A stretch of DNA of 64,000 nucleotides from CBDFKS01 sp965248905 (GTDB lineage: Bacteria; Chloroflexota; Dehalococcoidia; Lucifugimonadales; JAGWBF01), in assembly GCA_965248905.1 (NCBI GenBank), contig CBDFKS010000007.1:1984001-2048000 (forward strand), read 5' to 3'. Positions 41,001 to 51,782 of this stretch are shown in pieces. Below the pieces are notes generated by a model. It did no database searches. It was not told the origin of the DNA and saw only the letters and a program-made list of their open reading frames with translations. The stretch's first letter is position 1, and every line of letters starts with the position of its first letter. The translations under genes were made by a program, and so were the position numbers.

Positions 41001-42919
41001 CGTGCTGTATCTATCTCCGCCAACGCCAGGTAAGCCATGGCCAGCGGCGCAAACAACATCGCCCGCCAGTGATCGCCCACATCGGCCCAGAGGATCGTCC
41101 AGGTGAAGGGAGCGAACAGTAGAAACGCGGCCAAATATGCAGCACTTCGTTGCTGGAACAGCCAGGCTACAACTCCCAGGAACACAGCCACTGAATATAG
41201 GGAAGCGGTGGCACTGGGGACTGTCGCTACAGGCCAGATGGTCGCGGCGACAGCCATGACCAGAGCCACCAGGTAAAGGGGGTCTACGCGAAAACCCATT
41301 ACAGACATAGCCGTATCGTTGGAGCGAGTCCACAGGGGAGAGTTGCGAATGAATCGCGCTGTGCAGACGTAAGCTATAGTCGTTCCAACCAGTATCATGT
41401 TGTACCAGGCCATAGGCACGGCATCCGCATGCATCGAGAGGGTGAGCAAAAAGGCAGTTGGCAAGCTCAAGGCGCCAAGAGCCTCGAAAACCAGGTGACG
41501 GTACAGGCGGAAGGATACCAAGTAAAAGAGACCGGTTAACCATACTGAAACCGTTACAGCCGATTGGCTGCCATCCTCTGTCGCCACCAGAGCTACTATG
41601 GTGACCAGCAGCGCAGGCACGGCAGCCTGCACCAGCCAGAAAAGGCTCTGTTCCAGCTCGGGACGGCCGCGGTTTCTTAGCCAGCCAGCAATCCATAAGA
41701 ATGCCGGACCAATAACCACGATGGAGGTTAGCTGCCACTCCAACGTAACATCTAGCGCGGCCAGACCAGTTAGCAGAGTGGCACTGAGACCGATGGCCGC
41801 TCCAATGGCTATTAATATCAATCGATAGCGATAGGCGAGAAATGCGTACACTGGAGTGCTGATCGCGGCAATGGTCATCCAGCCGAGCATGGGGAGGCCT
41901 AGAGGCACGCCTACACCTGGAATGGTTGCCTCATCGGTAAATTCCATGAACTCGAATAGGAACGCCCCCACGTTTAGGGGAACCCAGAGTGCTCCGATGT
42001 CCATTAATGCCCCGCCGGACAGCCTGAGCCCCATTGTGTGGCGGACGTAGAAACCCGACCAGAGCAAGGCTGCCATCCCAATAAGAAGAATAGCCTGGCG
42101 CGGTACCCAGTGGATGTCAGTCCATAGTCGTACGACCAGGATGATGGCCGACAGCACCAAAAGGGTTGCCCCGATGTAAAGGAAGGTCTGAAGAGCGCGA
42201 CGCGAAAGGAGAGCATCCCCGACCTTGGCCCAAGAGAAGGGCTCCCTTGGCGGCTTAACGGGACCCATCCCTTTGAGGGGGACCGTAACCTGGGGTTCTA
42301 CAACTAAAGTCTCCGCACCGGGAACCTGAGTGGGTACTACAGGGACCGCTTGCTCCTCGAAGACGGTCTCAGGGACAATCGGGGTTTCGGTTAGTCCTAG
42401 CGCTTCCTCAAGCTGTCCGATTTCATTACGTATCTCTTGAATAACGTTGGCAAGAGTCAAGGGAGTCAGTTCCGGCTGGGATTGCCAGGATTCGAGGGCG
42501 TTCACCAGGTAACGAAGCTGATGGAGCTCTTCCATCGGATGAGCGCTGGTCAACAGGTCACGGCGAATCTGCTCCCAGTTATCGGGCAGTGTTCCCTGCT
42601 CTTCTAAAGCAGCCTCGATTTCGTCAAGGGTGTACTCGATTACGGGGTACTTTCCCTGGACTTCATCCTCAGCTTCCGCCTCGGGTGGATATAGAGGACC
42701 GGTGTCACCGGAAGAAGTTTCCTCAGAAACCAAACTTGATCCACAAAAGATGCAGAATTTGCTATCCACCGAGTTTTCGCGCCCACAGTTAGGGCAGTCG
42801 TAAGACTGACTTTGCCGAGGATTGTTAATAGCATCTTCGTCTGTAGGCAACGCCTCGCCGCAGTGGATGCAAAGACAGCCGTCAGGAGGGTTTTCTGTAT
42901 TACAGTTAGGGCAGCGCAT
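38057..42919 (-). CDS. Giant polytopic membrane protein with N-terminal zinc ribbons
   Basis: A 1620-residue protein. Residues 1-65 have two zinc-ribbon motifs (CPNCNTENPPDGCLCIHCG and CPNCGRENSVDSKFCIFCG). Residues about 85-150 have a charged helical region (YTLDEIEAALEEQGTLP), and the remainder is a long series of more than 30 hydrophobic segments with short loops. It resembles the SCO7613 C-terminal-domain and DUF2157-like membrane proteins, whose function is unknown. The many near-equal hydrophobic blocks suggest internal repeats. GAGAGGTT precedes the ATG. It stands alone. Confidence 0.7.
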   Translation of the reverse strand: MRCPNCNTENPPDGCLCIHCGEALPTDEDAINNPRQSQSYDCPNCGRENSVDSKFCIFCGSSLVSEETSSGDTGPLYPPEAEAEDEVQGKYPVIEYTLDEIEAALEEQGTLPDNWEQIRRDLLTSAHPMEELHQLRYLVNALESWQSQPELTPLTLANVIQEIRNEIGQLEEALGLTETPIVPETVFEEQAVPVVPTQVPGAETLVVEPQVTVPLKGMGPVKPPREPFSWAKVGDALLSRRALQTFLYIGATLLVLSAIILVVRLWTDIHWVPRQAILLIGMAALLWSGFYVRHTMGLRLSGGALMDIGALWVPLNVGAFLFEFMEFTDEATIPGVGVPLGLPMLGWMTIAAISTPVYAFLAYRYRLILIAIGAAIGLSATLLTGLAALDVTLEWQLTSIVVIGPAFLWIAGWLRNRGRPELEQSLFWLVQAAVPALLVTIVALVATEDGSQSAVTVSVWLTGLFYLVSFRLYRHLVFEALGALSLPTAFLLTLSMHADAVPMAWYNMILVGTTIAYVCTARFIRNSPLWTRSNDTAMSVMGFRVDPLYLVALVMAVAATIWPVATVPSATASLYSVAVFLGVVAWLFQQRSAAYLAAFLLFAPFTWTILWADVGDHWRAMLFAPLAMAYLALAEIDTARAGETRLPLRKLLSPVEPVRGLFARPLFLAGYASTFVAMIFGAVELFRYSDATQSPQFIGAGPAPWTYLWVAGVYVASAYLRRSSAFVHLAALVFLPFALLLAERGFYLGSSFEDADYYLLLGGLSLGYLGAGMALDRLPAHYSKVVYLVGYTLMAVGMVGTSGHKVFNLSLVSMSVAIYAGSAYLVHIGRHPSFRWLIDQVFPFSHREELARRIARGSFLYLAAGLFPVAVLLAVSFADPSAAWYGLALTLIGLSYLGIAEIFTYRDVVYRYHWHVIGVGLSIIGPVVTLDDPTLRLAALGAATLGYCAMAFFTRRPLWIYPVAILLPALMTLGMVRAGAPEQYFGVALVGLTAVYGALGLVWRPDNLSKLLRPEVGRAGSFVLPFFILAFVLSPVGIGLSALESSGIIVATLGVGSLYYLMASIALRQTVLLYPFAALLASAYSMGLTITGIGSEYYGLLLLPGVVVSLSAALILHGYPDRYRFRSWFIPSNGDKPWLANPGPNLLLPMFPFALAAYAGSVAVPILSANYGWQLFAGLVSITAIYGYSAWRFRAPLWCYVALPVAHIALVKLLFLLSPTMSVDLVGAYMVPAVYLVVMLGALMLRLQGRDPEALPITLSIDSLAALSRRWALPFFIVAALGAVSSSILASFQDDTGLAAALAYSVPLAIAASLARLRIVAWAALSFLALAFAHGMRWGDVPLLEAPIYVAISAAVLVVVSYFIYRSQGKARETTQKGLSLWDVWDIPIKALSFIAIGLAPILGLSFWLAEGADPDELQPLVLTLAITGLALVGVAYLQRRVWLSYLAVALLEASYMTQLALFNTGQAQFFVFPAALFLVAVAYLERAHSDRFLVVVLESVGLSLLLGVTLLQSLGLFTDDVNHQFYSLFLFFESLLVVIWGLSIRWKRPFFGGIAAFIANLAVLLFDPLGEGPVSATILWSVFGAVGISLVAGAVYLERNRERSSAAFRRLVDQLSRWS

Positions 42920-43229
42920 AACCTCTCTCCGTGACTCTAGCTTGATTCAATCCGACCTGCCTACATAGTTATGGTTTACAAGCTCATGCCTATTGTGAAA
43001 CCAAGCAGCACACAATGATAGGTGCATCCATACCTTTTAGTACTGGTATGAATGTACTAATGTTGGTGGACGGTACGTGAAGACGGAGCTATTGTGTAAG
43101 GCCACTCCACCTCAAGGTGATCTTCACGACTCGGTGTTTCCTACAACGAAGTGAAATACCTCAGGTTTTCAAAAGCAAGCAATCTACTGGCCGATTACTC
43201 CTATTTCACACCACTCTCTATTCATCATG

Positions 43230-43235
43230 TATAAT
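43230..43235 (+). promoter_or_regulatory. -10-like element before the large secreted gene
   Basis: TATAAT with upstream TG, 65 bases before the ATG at 43301. No clear -35 at good spacing. The rest of the 42920-43300 gap holds a weak hairpin (CGTGAAGA/TCTTCACG at 43076-43128) and nothing else recognised. Confidence 0.3.
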
Positions 43236-43411
43236 GTCTCCACAATCATTAATTGACATTCAGTCTTATTAGTAGAGGTCGCGAAAACAGGAGGCCAAAG
43301 ATGAGCAAGATTTTCTCAACAAACGTTGCAAGAATGAACGTTAGTTTCTTGGTAGCTCTGGCCTTGCTGGCCCTGATCTCGTTCGTTCCTGGCGGCGTCA
43401 CCGCAGCGACG

Positions 43412-43467
43412 ACGATCACCCCCGACACTTTCTTGGACGACGATCACCCCCGACACTTTCTTGGACG
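43412..43467 (+). repeat. 28-bp tandem duplication that shifts the frame
   Basis: Two adjacent identical 28-bp units (43412-43439 and 43440-43467), each reading ACGATCACCCCCGACACTTT and then CTTGGACG. Four further bases before the first unit match too. Because 28 is not a multiple of three it causes a +1 shift; removing one copy restores the frame of the protein. Confidence 0.95.
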
Positions 43468-45014
43468 ACATCACGCCCAACGGCAACTGTACGCTCCGTG
43501 AGGCCATTCAGGCGGCCAACACGGACGCCGCCGTTGACCTTTGTCCAGCTGGTTCCGGGACTGACGTCATCGACCTCACGCCCGGCACCTACGCGCTCAC
43601 AATTCCAGGTCCCGAATCCGGCAACACGGTGAGCGACCTCAATGTACTCGACGACCTGCGTATCAACGGGAACGGCGCCACGATTGACGCCAACGCTCTG
43701 CCCAGTGACCGTGTGATTTTTATCGATGGTGTATCAGTTGAGATCGTCGCCCTCACCCTTACCGGTGGTGGGACGGTCGGAACCCCCGTCTTTAGGGGCG
43801 GAGGAATCCAGTCCCGCCCCGGCAGCATCCTCACGCTGAACGACGTCACGGTCACCGGCAACACCGCGAGTAACGGCGGCGGCGTGTTCGTGGGTAGGAC
43901 GGTTGCAGACTTCACGGACGTTACCATCGCGGACAACACCGCGTCTAACGGTGATGCTGGTGGCTTCTTTCAAGGACTCGGGTCGGTGACGATTCGAGAC
44001 AGCCTCATTCGCAACAATACCTCGACCTCAAATGGCGGCGGCATTCACGTGGAGGCGGGGGGGACGCTCGAAATTTTCGACAGCCGGATTGATAACAACT
44101 CCGCGTTTGCCGGCGGCGGCATTAGTCAGGTCCAGGGGACACTCACAATCCGCGATAGCGTGGTTGACAACAACTCCTCAACGGCATCTGTCGGCGGCGG
44201 CATCTTTGTCGCCCTTGCTGCGCTGGATATTGAGAACAGTACCATCTCGAACAATGACGCTGGCTTTGATGGCGGCGGCATCAGCGCCCAACCGGGCAGC
44301 TCCGCGACGATCGCTGCTAGTACCATTACGGGTAACACCGCGGTGAGAGATGGAGGCGGCATTTCCAGCAGGGGCCCAAATACGCTGACCATCACCGATA
44401 GCACCATCGCGAGGAACACCGCGGGGCGCGCGGGTGGCGGCATCGGAACAACCCCCTCGACGTCTATCATCACAATCACGGGCTCGACGATCAACGACAA
44501 CGTCGGTTCCTCTATCGGCGGCATTTGGTTAAACGGCGGCTCGTTGAACGTCTCCAACAGCACGGTCTCAGGCAACCAGGCAAGCGCTGGCAGCAACCTT
44601 CCTGCTGGCCTGGGTACCGTTCGCGGCTCGGCTACCTTGGACAGCGTTACCATCGCCAACAACGTGCATTCGGTTGCATCGGGCGGTGGCCTCCGCATTG
44701 AAAGCGGCACGATCACCAATACCCTTCTGAACAACAACTCCCCGGCGGACTGCGTAATCGCATTCACGCCGCCGCCGTCTGGGGGGAACAACCTCGACTC
44801 CGACGGCTCCTGTAGCCTCGCCGGCACCGGGGACATCTCTAACGGCAATGCGAACCTGGGCCCGCTGCAGAACAACGGCGGCCCAACCGAGACGCACGCG
44901 CTTCTCACTGGTAGCGACGCCATCGACATGGGCAGCACATCATTGGCGACCGATCAGCGGGGCGTCCTGCGGCCCGTGGGGCTCGACTCCGACATCGGCG
45001 CCTTCGAGTCGGGC

Positions 45015-45376
45015 GTCGATATCGAGCTGGTGGCGCTGCAGCTCCGCTCGGTTGACCCCATCGACGTTGACACGGCCTTCGACGTTTTCTTCGACGTCAC
45101 CGTCGAGAACAACGCCGGCGTCGACCCGGTTGATGCTGACGTGAGCGTCTCCCTCACCGCCCCGCCCGACTGTGTGGTCACCGCGCCAGGACCGCAGGTG
45201 GCAACAATCAGCGGCCTCAACGTACCACTCGACCTCACTTTTGCATTCGGGGTCATTTGTGACCAGACGAGCTTCCATGACTTCACCGGGACCGCTAGCG
45301 TCTTTCCCGTCGACCCGGATTTGGTGGAATTGAACCTCGACAACAACGATGAGGGTCCGGTAACGATAACGCGGCC
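45015..45376 (+). repeat. CARDB-like module, copy 1 of a 362-bp duplication
   Basis: Starts GTCGATATCGAGCTGGTGGC and ends at GCGGCC. It encodes DIELVALQLRSVDPIDVDTA to PVTITRP. Copy 2 is at 45792-46153, same length, about 90 percent identical by eye. Confidence 0.9.
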
Positions 45377-45791
45377 TGTCATCCGGGAAGTGGACGGAGG
45401 CGTCTTGTCCTCGGTTACGCGTCTATTTTTTGGAGAAACGAGCATCTCGGTGAACGAGCCGGTGCTCGGATCGATCAGAAGCGAGACCGCGAACCTCCGA
45501 CTGTCGCCGGACGACCCGTCAGATGGCGTGGTCTTCAGGATCACCTTCGACATCACGGCTCCGCCTGACTGCACCGTCAACGGTGGCGCCACGAGCACGG
45601 AATTTTCCTTCGTCTTGCTGGCCGTCGATGACAGTCGCTTCATCTCCGCAATTCCTGAGCTCCAATGCTCGACGCCGGGCTTCCATACGTTCACTTTCGA
45701 AAGCACCCTGGCCCCTCGCGACCTGCACGTCATCGACATAAACCCGCTCAACGACCAGGGGAGTGGGGACCTGATCGTCGCCGTAGACGCA

Positions 45792-46153
45792 GTCGATATC
45801 GAGCTGGTGGCGCTGGAGCTCCGCTCGATCGACCCAATCGACGTTAACACGGCCTTCGACGTTTTCTTCGACGTTACCGTCGAAAACAACGCCGGCGTCG
45901 ATCCGGTTGATGCCGGCGTGAGCGTCTCCCTCACCGCCCCGCCCGACTGTGTGGTCACCGCGCCAGGACCGCAAACGGTGACCCTCAGCGGCCCCAACGT
46001 ACCAGTCGACCTCACTTTGGCAGTCGGGGTCATCTGTAGCCAGCCGAGCTTCCATGACTTCACCGGCACCGCCAGCGTCGCTCCCGTCGACCCGGATCTG
46101 GTGGACGGGAACCTCAACAACAACGATGGGGGTCCGGTAACGATAACGCGGCC
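45792..46153 (+). repeat. CARDB-like module, copy 2 of a 362-bp duplication
   Basis: Same borders and length as copy 1. It encodes DIELVALELRSIDPIDVNTA to PVTITRP. The two copies flank a more divergent module of about 415 bp, so the segment looks like a recent internal duplication or exchange. Confidence 0.9.
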
Positions 46154-47176
46154 GGTTAATGCCAATCCTTCTCTAGACGCTGATGGAGATAACATAATTG
46201 ATGACGTCGATGTGAATCCTGCTGATCCGTCTAACGATAGCTTCAGTGATGTTAGTCTTGCCGGTAGCACATCTGGGACCATCACAACACGCGGAGATCA
46301 GTTGCTACTCATTCGGGATGATTTAGATCCTGTAAAAGGAATCAGAATTGCTGCAAATCCATTTAGCGGGCCAACCCCTGCACAATTTAGCGTTTGTAGC
46401 AATTCTGCAACATTCGCTCTTGATGCAGGCGATGCAGCTACCGTCACCTGCGGGAGCGTGAGCATTGAGGTGCTCGTCGGCACGGTGCAGGTCGAGTTCC
46501 TAGCCGACGACGGTTCGACGGCGACGGCGGAGCTCAACCAGGGCGACACCCTGACCTTCGAACCGACTACCATTACGTTCACTGCTCCTGAGAGCAACCC
46601 CAATACCGTAGTGGTCTTGATCGACGGCGTCGAGCTTACCATAGAGCCCAATGAGACGGTCCTGCCCTTCTCGACATTCAACGCTAAGCTCAAGATTAAG
46701 CGCAGCCCAAGGGCCGATCACGACAGCTTCAGGCTCAAAGGCAGCTTCAATCTCGGGGCGGGTAGCGATGGGATCGACATTCTGCACGAGGACGTCGTCC
46801 TGCAGATCGGGACCTATTCCACCCTAATCCAGGCGGGCTTCTTTGAGTTCAAGGACCGGGGTCGCCACGGCAAGTACAAGTTCAGGGGTGTTATCGACGG
46901 CGTAAACCTGAAGGTCGTTATCAAACCCCAGGGCGACGAAAGCTACAAGCTAGAAGCTAGAGGCAAGGGCGCCGATCTAAGCGGGACAGAAAACCCGGTT
47001 TTGGTGACCTTGGCCGTAGGCGAGGATAAGGGGTCAGTCAGCGTCACCGCTAAGATCCGTGACAAGAAGAGGAGTGGAGGAGACGATGACAGCGGTAGCG
47101 ACGATGATGACAGCGGTAGTGATGATGACGACAGCAGCAGCGACGACTAGATATGGGGGCTGACCGCTCCCGTTGA

Positions 47177-47527
47177 AGAGACCAGGAAGACCCGGCCGGT
47201 GGTCTGTGCGGAGGGCTTGAAGGTGTGCCCGGCCGGTTCTATCTAAATCCAGACATGCCCAGCGAGCGCGACGTGCCTGCAGTCGCAGTGGGGGTTCCAC
47301 TGGAGCTTGGAGACGTGGTGAGTGTGCGCACACCAGGGGGCGGAGGCTACGGTGATCCCCTGGACCGAGACCCATCCCGCGTGGTAGAAGACCTGCTGAA
47401 CGAAAGGATTTCCCCTGAGATAGCAGAAGAGGTGTATGGCGTGAAAACCCGGGATGGTAAGCTCGATGCAGCCACAACCAAGAGGTTGCGCCGCAAGCTG
47501 AGGCTCAAGAGAATACGATCCCTATAG
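47177..47527 (+). pseudogene. hyuB: 3' remnant of a hydantoinase B/acetone carboxylase-type gene
   Basis: The frame reads GGLEGVPGRFYLNPDMPSER, then VPLELGDVVSVRTPGGGGYG and DPLDRDPSRVVED. These are the C-terminal segments of N-methylhydantoinase B. The full protein would need about 450 more residues, which are not here; a TGA lies just upstream in frame. It is trapped between the two large broken surface genes. Confidence 0.75.
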
Positions 47528-50147
47528 GTGAGCCATGAAGCCGGGTTAGTGCTCTGCTGTCCATAGACGTGGTGAACGCACTATATTACGTCGGAATCTA
47601 CGGTAGAGCCAGCCTTCAGCACCAGCTGATGCTCTTTTCTTACGTCTTTATTGCACTGTCTCTACTATACGTGCAGGGCCGATCGCCACGAATGCGCACT
47701 ATTTAGATTCCGTTTCCGACCCCTGACCACTGTCCGAGCCCGTTTCGCAGTCAGGATTGTTTTTGTCGTGCAGGTTCACCGATTCAGCCAGGTTCTTGGC
47801 CCGCTCCAGGTCTGACTTGGTCGCATCAGGATTGTTCAAGATTGTCTCTACCTCAGCTATGATCTCCTGGAAAGTCATAGTGACTGATGGAGTTGACGTA
47901 GAACTGGCGCCACTGCCCGTATCTCCACCATCGACCACCACTTCTTCATCCAGCTCTATGGCTCCCTTGGCGTAGTTCAGCCACGCAGCCAGCAGCTGGG
48001 ACAGGGCCTGCCCCTTTATCTTGGTCGTGCCTGTGGCACTCTTGCTCCCTGCATTGGATTCCTTGCTCTCACCGGAGCTGTTTTTGGACTCGTTGCTCCC
48101 ACCGGAGTTGTCCTTGTCTTTCTTTTTCTTGTTGTTTTCAGCGGACTGATCCTTGGCCCCAGTTCCGCTTTCCTTGTCCTTCTTCTTTTTCTTCTTGTTC
48201 TCAGTAGAAATGTCCTGGGTCACACTCTGGGGCACTTGGGGCGCGGCGGGGCCACCGGCCTTCCCAGACAGTATCAGATGGGTTTCGGCAAGAGTGGTCA
48301 GGGGAACCCCATCTTCAAGGACGTCGTTGGTGAACACGCTACTGCCGAAGTTCACGATGTTCAGATACTCAGCCAGGATATCCTCGGCGAACAGTTGCCC
48401 ATTGTCAACCTTCTTTTGGTCTTTGTCCGTTCTCTCCGTGGACTGGTGCTTCCAGAATCCCTTGCTCTTGGTGCAGTCGCAGTCGTCGGTGACAACCTTC
48501 GTGAGGCTATCCGCACTACCGGCATCAGAGCCTCCATCATCGTCTGTCACACGTACACCCACCGTGTATAGGCCGGGGAGCGTGAAGGTTACAGTCCCGA
48601 TATCCGTGGCCGTGAACGGGAAGGTCCCGTCCGGGCTCGGGAATGGATCGGGACTCAGCCCGTTATTGAAGTACATGGTCGTCTGACCGAAGCTCCACTC
48701 GAAGTTCAGATCGTCAGAGCCGGGGTCCAACCCATCCGCTCTATGGGTCTGCTCGACGTCCTTGCGGCCTATGAAGGCATTGCCCCCATCGAACGCGAAT
48801 GCCTCCGCGGTATCCAGAATCACCGACGGAGCCACGTTGATGACCGAAATGGTCAGAGTATCCTGATCACACTTGCCGGTGTTGTCACAGACCTCAACCG
48901 TAACTGTGAATGCCCCGTCGTCTCCATAGCTATGAGACCCTGTGACGGAACCAGAGCCTGGGCTCTGAGCCACTTCACCAGGCTCAATAGGACCATCGCC
49001 CCAGTTGATTGTAGCGCTGTGCACATCCGCAGTGTCGGAGTCGGTGAATGTGGCAAGGTTGAACGATGATGGGCTGCCCTCGTCGGCTGACTGGTCCTGC
49101 GTTGCGTTGACCTCTGGCGGCTCGCCTCCTGCCGTGGAGTCACGTCCTCGACCGTAACGCTGGCATTCGCGGTCCCGATATTCCCTGAGGCGTCCGTCGC
49201 AGTGAACGTTACTACCGTCGTGCCAACAGGGAAGACTGCAGGAGCGTCGTCGATAATCACCGGCGAAGGGTCTACTATGTCCGTCGTACTTGGGGTGCCT
49301 AGCGCAACTCCGGTGGCGTCTCCCGTCGTGTTGCCTTCTACTGCCACGTCAGCAGGCGCCGCGACCGTAGGTGACGTGGTGTCCTCTACCGTCACGTTCT
49401 GGGTTGCTGTTGCCGTGTTGCCACTGCCATCGGTGGCCGTGTAAGTCACAACCGTCGTCCCCAATGGGAGCAACGCTGGCGCGTCGTCGGTTATGGTAGG
49501 CGATGGGTCTACGTTGATCGTGGTCATGATCGATATGCCGGTAATGTTCGCGGCTGCAGCCGTACCAGTTACATCCGTACCTATATAGCTGCCCTCCACG
49601 AAGTTGGCGCCGTTCGTGTTCAACAAAATGCCGCTGCCGTCGAACCGGTTGATAATGAGACCACGGACTGTGCTGCTCCCCGCGTAAATGACGATGCCAT
49701 CTACCGAGAGCCCTGCAAAGGTCCCGTCCAATTCGATGATGGGGTCGCCAACCCAGCCAGGTTGGGTTCTCCCGTTAATGGAGACCGGGTCGGTAATAGG
49801 CGGCAGTGCCGAGCCGGGCTGGATCGTGTATGTTCCGGTGATTGGGTCGAAGCCAAGGTCGAGAGTTGGGATGTTGAAGGCAACGGCGTTCATTATCGCG
49901 CTGGCATTGGTCTCCTCGAACACTCCACGGGCCGTGCACTCCGGATTGCCGATTGCGTTGGGCCCGCCGGTGTTGTTGATCGTCCCTTGAAGTGTGACGT
50001 CGATGCTGTTGTTAATGTCCAGACTGTTGCCCTCTATGGTCACGTCCACCAGCGTGGAGTTGCCGATGGCCGTCATCTGGCCACCGCCCGTGGTTGACAG
50101 GGTGCCGCCTACGATGGTTGCTCCAGTCAGTTCTACCAAAGAACCCA

Positions 50148-51782
50148 CTAGGAGTCTGAGCAATTAGTGATGCCGGTCATGGGAGCCTCGAGCAGCGTGG
50201 GGCAATAGGGAGACCGCGCGGATGGCCGTGGACGGATTGATCGGATGAATCGCGCCACGGGACCGCTGAAGAAGAGGAAGATGAGCGGTCGCAGCTTCGA
50301 AATGGACCGGTTCGCGCCCTCGTCGCCAGCGGCCTGCTCCGGGTTGACCGGGTGACGCTGGATGGGCAGCAAGGCCGCGATCTTCTTAACATTGAACGCG
50401 GCGCACACCAGGTTCCATTCGCTGCCCACGTTCTGCCTACCCCGATACCAGAACCGCCGGAATCCCATGCCGACCTTGATCTGCCCGAACACCGGTTCTA
50501 CCGTACATTTGCGCCGACGATAGAGCTCTCGATGGCCCGTCCCGTCCATAATCCGCTTGAGTTCGCGTTTGGCCAGGTGACCCTGGCCCACGCTGATCAC
50601 TTCACGACCATCAGCGGCTTCGTACTGGCCACACGTGCAGGCCACGGGCTCCATCGTCTTGTATGTTCTCGCCCCGTTGGTGGGATGCTCATGAGCAAAG
50701 GCGAAGGTGTGACCGCGGGGGCAAACAAACCTGTCCTGATCCCGGTCGTAGCTGAGGCGGTCCAGTTTGCCTACCTCCTGACCTTCTTTTCCCTCTCGGG
50801 TCGTGGCACACACCGGCGTCACGCCCCGCTTCCGGCAACTGTCCAGCGTGTTCTGGTTCCCGTAGCCCGCGTCAGTCACCAACGCCCGGGGCACCTGGTC
50901 CAGCTCCTGCTCCATGTGCGCCAGGATCGGTTCGGCTGCGTGTGCGTCACTGACCGAGTCCTCGATATGGTTCGACACGATGATCTGGTTGTCCATGTCC
51001 ACTGCGGCCTGGGCATTATAGACGTATCGAGTCCCGTCCCCCGGCTTGCTAAAGCACCGTGCATCATGGTCCGCAAAGGAGACCTGCTTCTTCGGGTCGA
51101 TCGGCTCGTCGGGGTGTTCCCTCTTCTCCCGCTCCTCCAAGGCGGCCTTGGCCTCTTCGATCTTCTCCAGCCGCTGTTCCCGCCGCGCCAGTTCGTCCGA
51201 CACCCGGTAGCCATCCGAATCGGGGCTGCATTCCTGGTCCTCCTGCTCGTCGGTGGCCTGCGCCGCCTCGAGCAACTGCTCAATTTCCACCCTCAGCTTC
51301 GATTCCTCCTCCAGCATGCGGCCGTAGCTCATGGCCTTATGCTTGGAAGTGTCGGCCTCTACCTTGGAACCATCCAGTGCCACCGCACCGAGCCGCGCCA
51401 GCCCTAAGGCGCGGGCCAGCTTCACCGTCTGTACGAAGACCTCTTTCATATCGTCCCGGTGCCGCTGCCGGAACTCGATGAAGGTCCTGAACACCGGGGT
51501 CTCCATGCCCGCCAGGTACTTGAAGGCCAGGTTCTCCTGGCAGGCCCGCTGGAGTTTGCGAGAGCTGAATATCCCAACGGTGAAACCGTACAGGATGACC
51601 TTCAGCATCAGGCGCGGATGGTAGGCGGGCTGGCCGAGGTTTCCGTAGCGCGCTTCCAGGGCACTCAGATCCACTTGGTCCACCAAGTCATTGATCAGGT
51701 GAGCAGGGTGATTCTCATCCACGAAGTCCTGCAAACTCGGGGGCAGTAGGAATGGTTGGCTTTGATCGTACGATCGAAACAT
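50148..51782 (-). CDS. IS1182-family transposase no. 1
   Basis: A 544-residue DDE transposase of the IS1182 group (DUF772/DDE_Tnp_1_6). It shows PSLQDFVDENHPAHLINDLV, GAVALDGSKVEADTSKHKAM, ALVTDAGYGNQNTLDS and KCTVEPVFGQIKVGMGF. The ATG at 51782 has GGAGG five bases upstream; the frame opens further but without support. The stop codon TAG lies within the flanking CTAG and so is given by the target site, not by the element. Confidence 0.92.
   Translation of the reverse strand: MFRSYDQSQPFLLPPSLQDFVDENHPAHLINDLVDQVDLSALEARYGNLGQPAYHPRLMLKVILYGFTVGIFSSRKLQRACQENLAFKYLAGMETPVFRTFIEFRQRHRDDMKEVFVQTVKLARALGLARLGAVALDGSKVEADTSKHKAMSYGRMLEEESKLRVEIEQLLEAAQATDEQEDQECSPDSDGYRVSDELARREQRLEKIEEAKAALEEREKREHPDEPIDPKKQVSFADHDARCFSKPGDGTRYVYNAQAAVDMDNQIIVSNHIEDSVSDAHAAEPILAHMEQELDQVPRALVTDAGYGNQNTLDSCRKRGVTPVCATTREGKEGQEVGKLDRLSYDRDQDRFVCPRGHTFAFAHEHPTNGARTYKTMEPVACTCGQYEAADGREVISVGQGHLAKRELKRIMDGTGHRELYRRRKCTVEPVFGQIKVGMGFRRFWYRGRQNVGSEWNLVCAAFNVKKIAALLPIQRHPVNPEQAAGDEGANRSISKLRPLIFLFFSGPVARFIRSIRPRPSARSPYCPTLLEAPMTGITNCSDS

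Larger units (their letters stand above)
43301..47150 (+). pseudogene. Large secreted beta-helix protein, frame broken near the N-terminus
   Basis: The start MSKIFSTNVARMNVS, with AGGAGG upstream, gives a signal peptide (about 36 residues, ending VTAATT). After TPDTFLDD the frame is shifted by a 28-bp tandem duplication; the rest continues from 43461 as TPNGNCTLREAIQAAN, the CSLREAI start of choice-of-anchor/beta-helix proteins. A right-handed helix with many GGGI turns follows (about 400 residues), then two near-identical CARDB/DUF11-like domains, a calcium-type DADGDNIIDD segment and a tail of Ser-Asp repeats. Without the duplication the gene would be one frame of about 1275 codons. Confidence 0.88.

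Noticed and set aside
40569..41738. A 389-codon minus-strand frame inside the giant membrane protein gene
   Set aside because: It is an out-of-frame shadow of the 1620-residue protein, rich in Cys, Arg and Gly and without a start signal.
44954..46285. A 443-codon minus-strand frame opposite the large secreted gene
   Set aside because: It mirrors the repeated plus-strand modules and has low-complexity Ser/Thr-rich content with no family resemblance.
50352..51407. A 351-codon plus-strand frame across IS1182 element no. 1
   Set aside because: Antisense to the transposase, no recognised motif.
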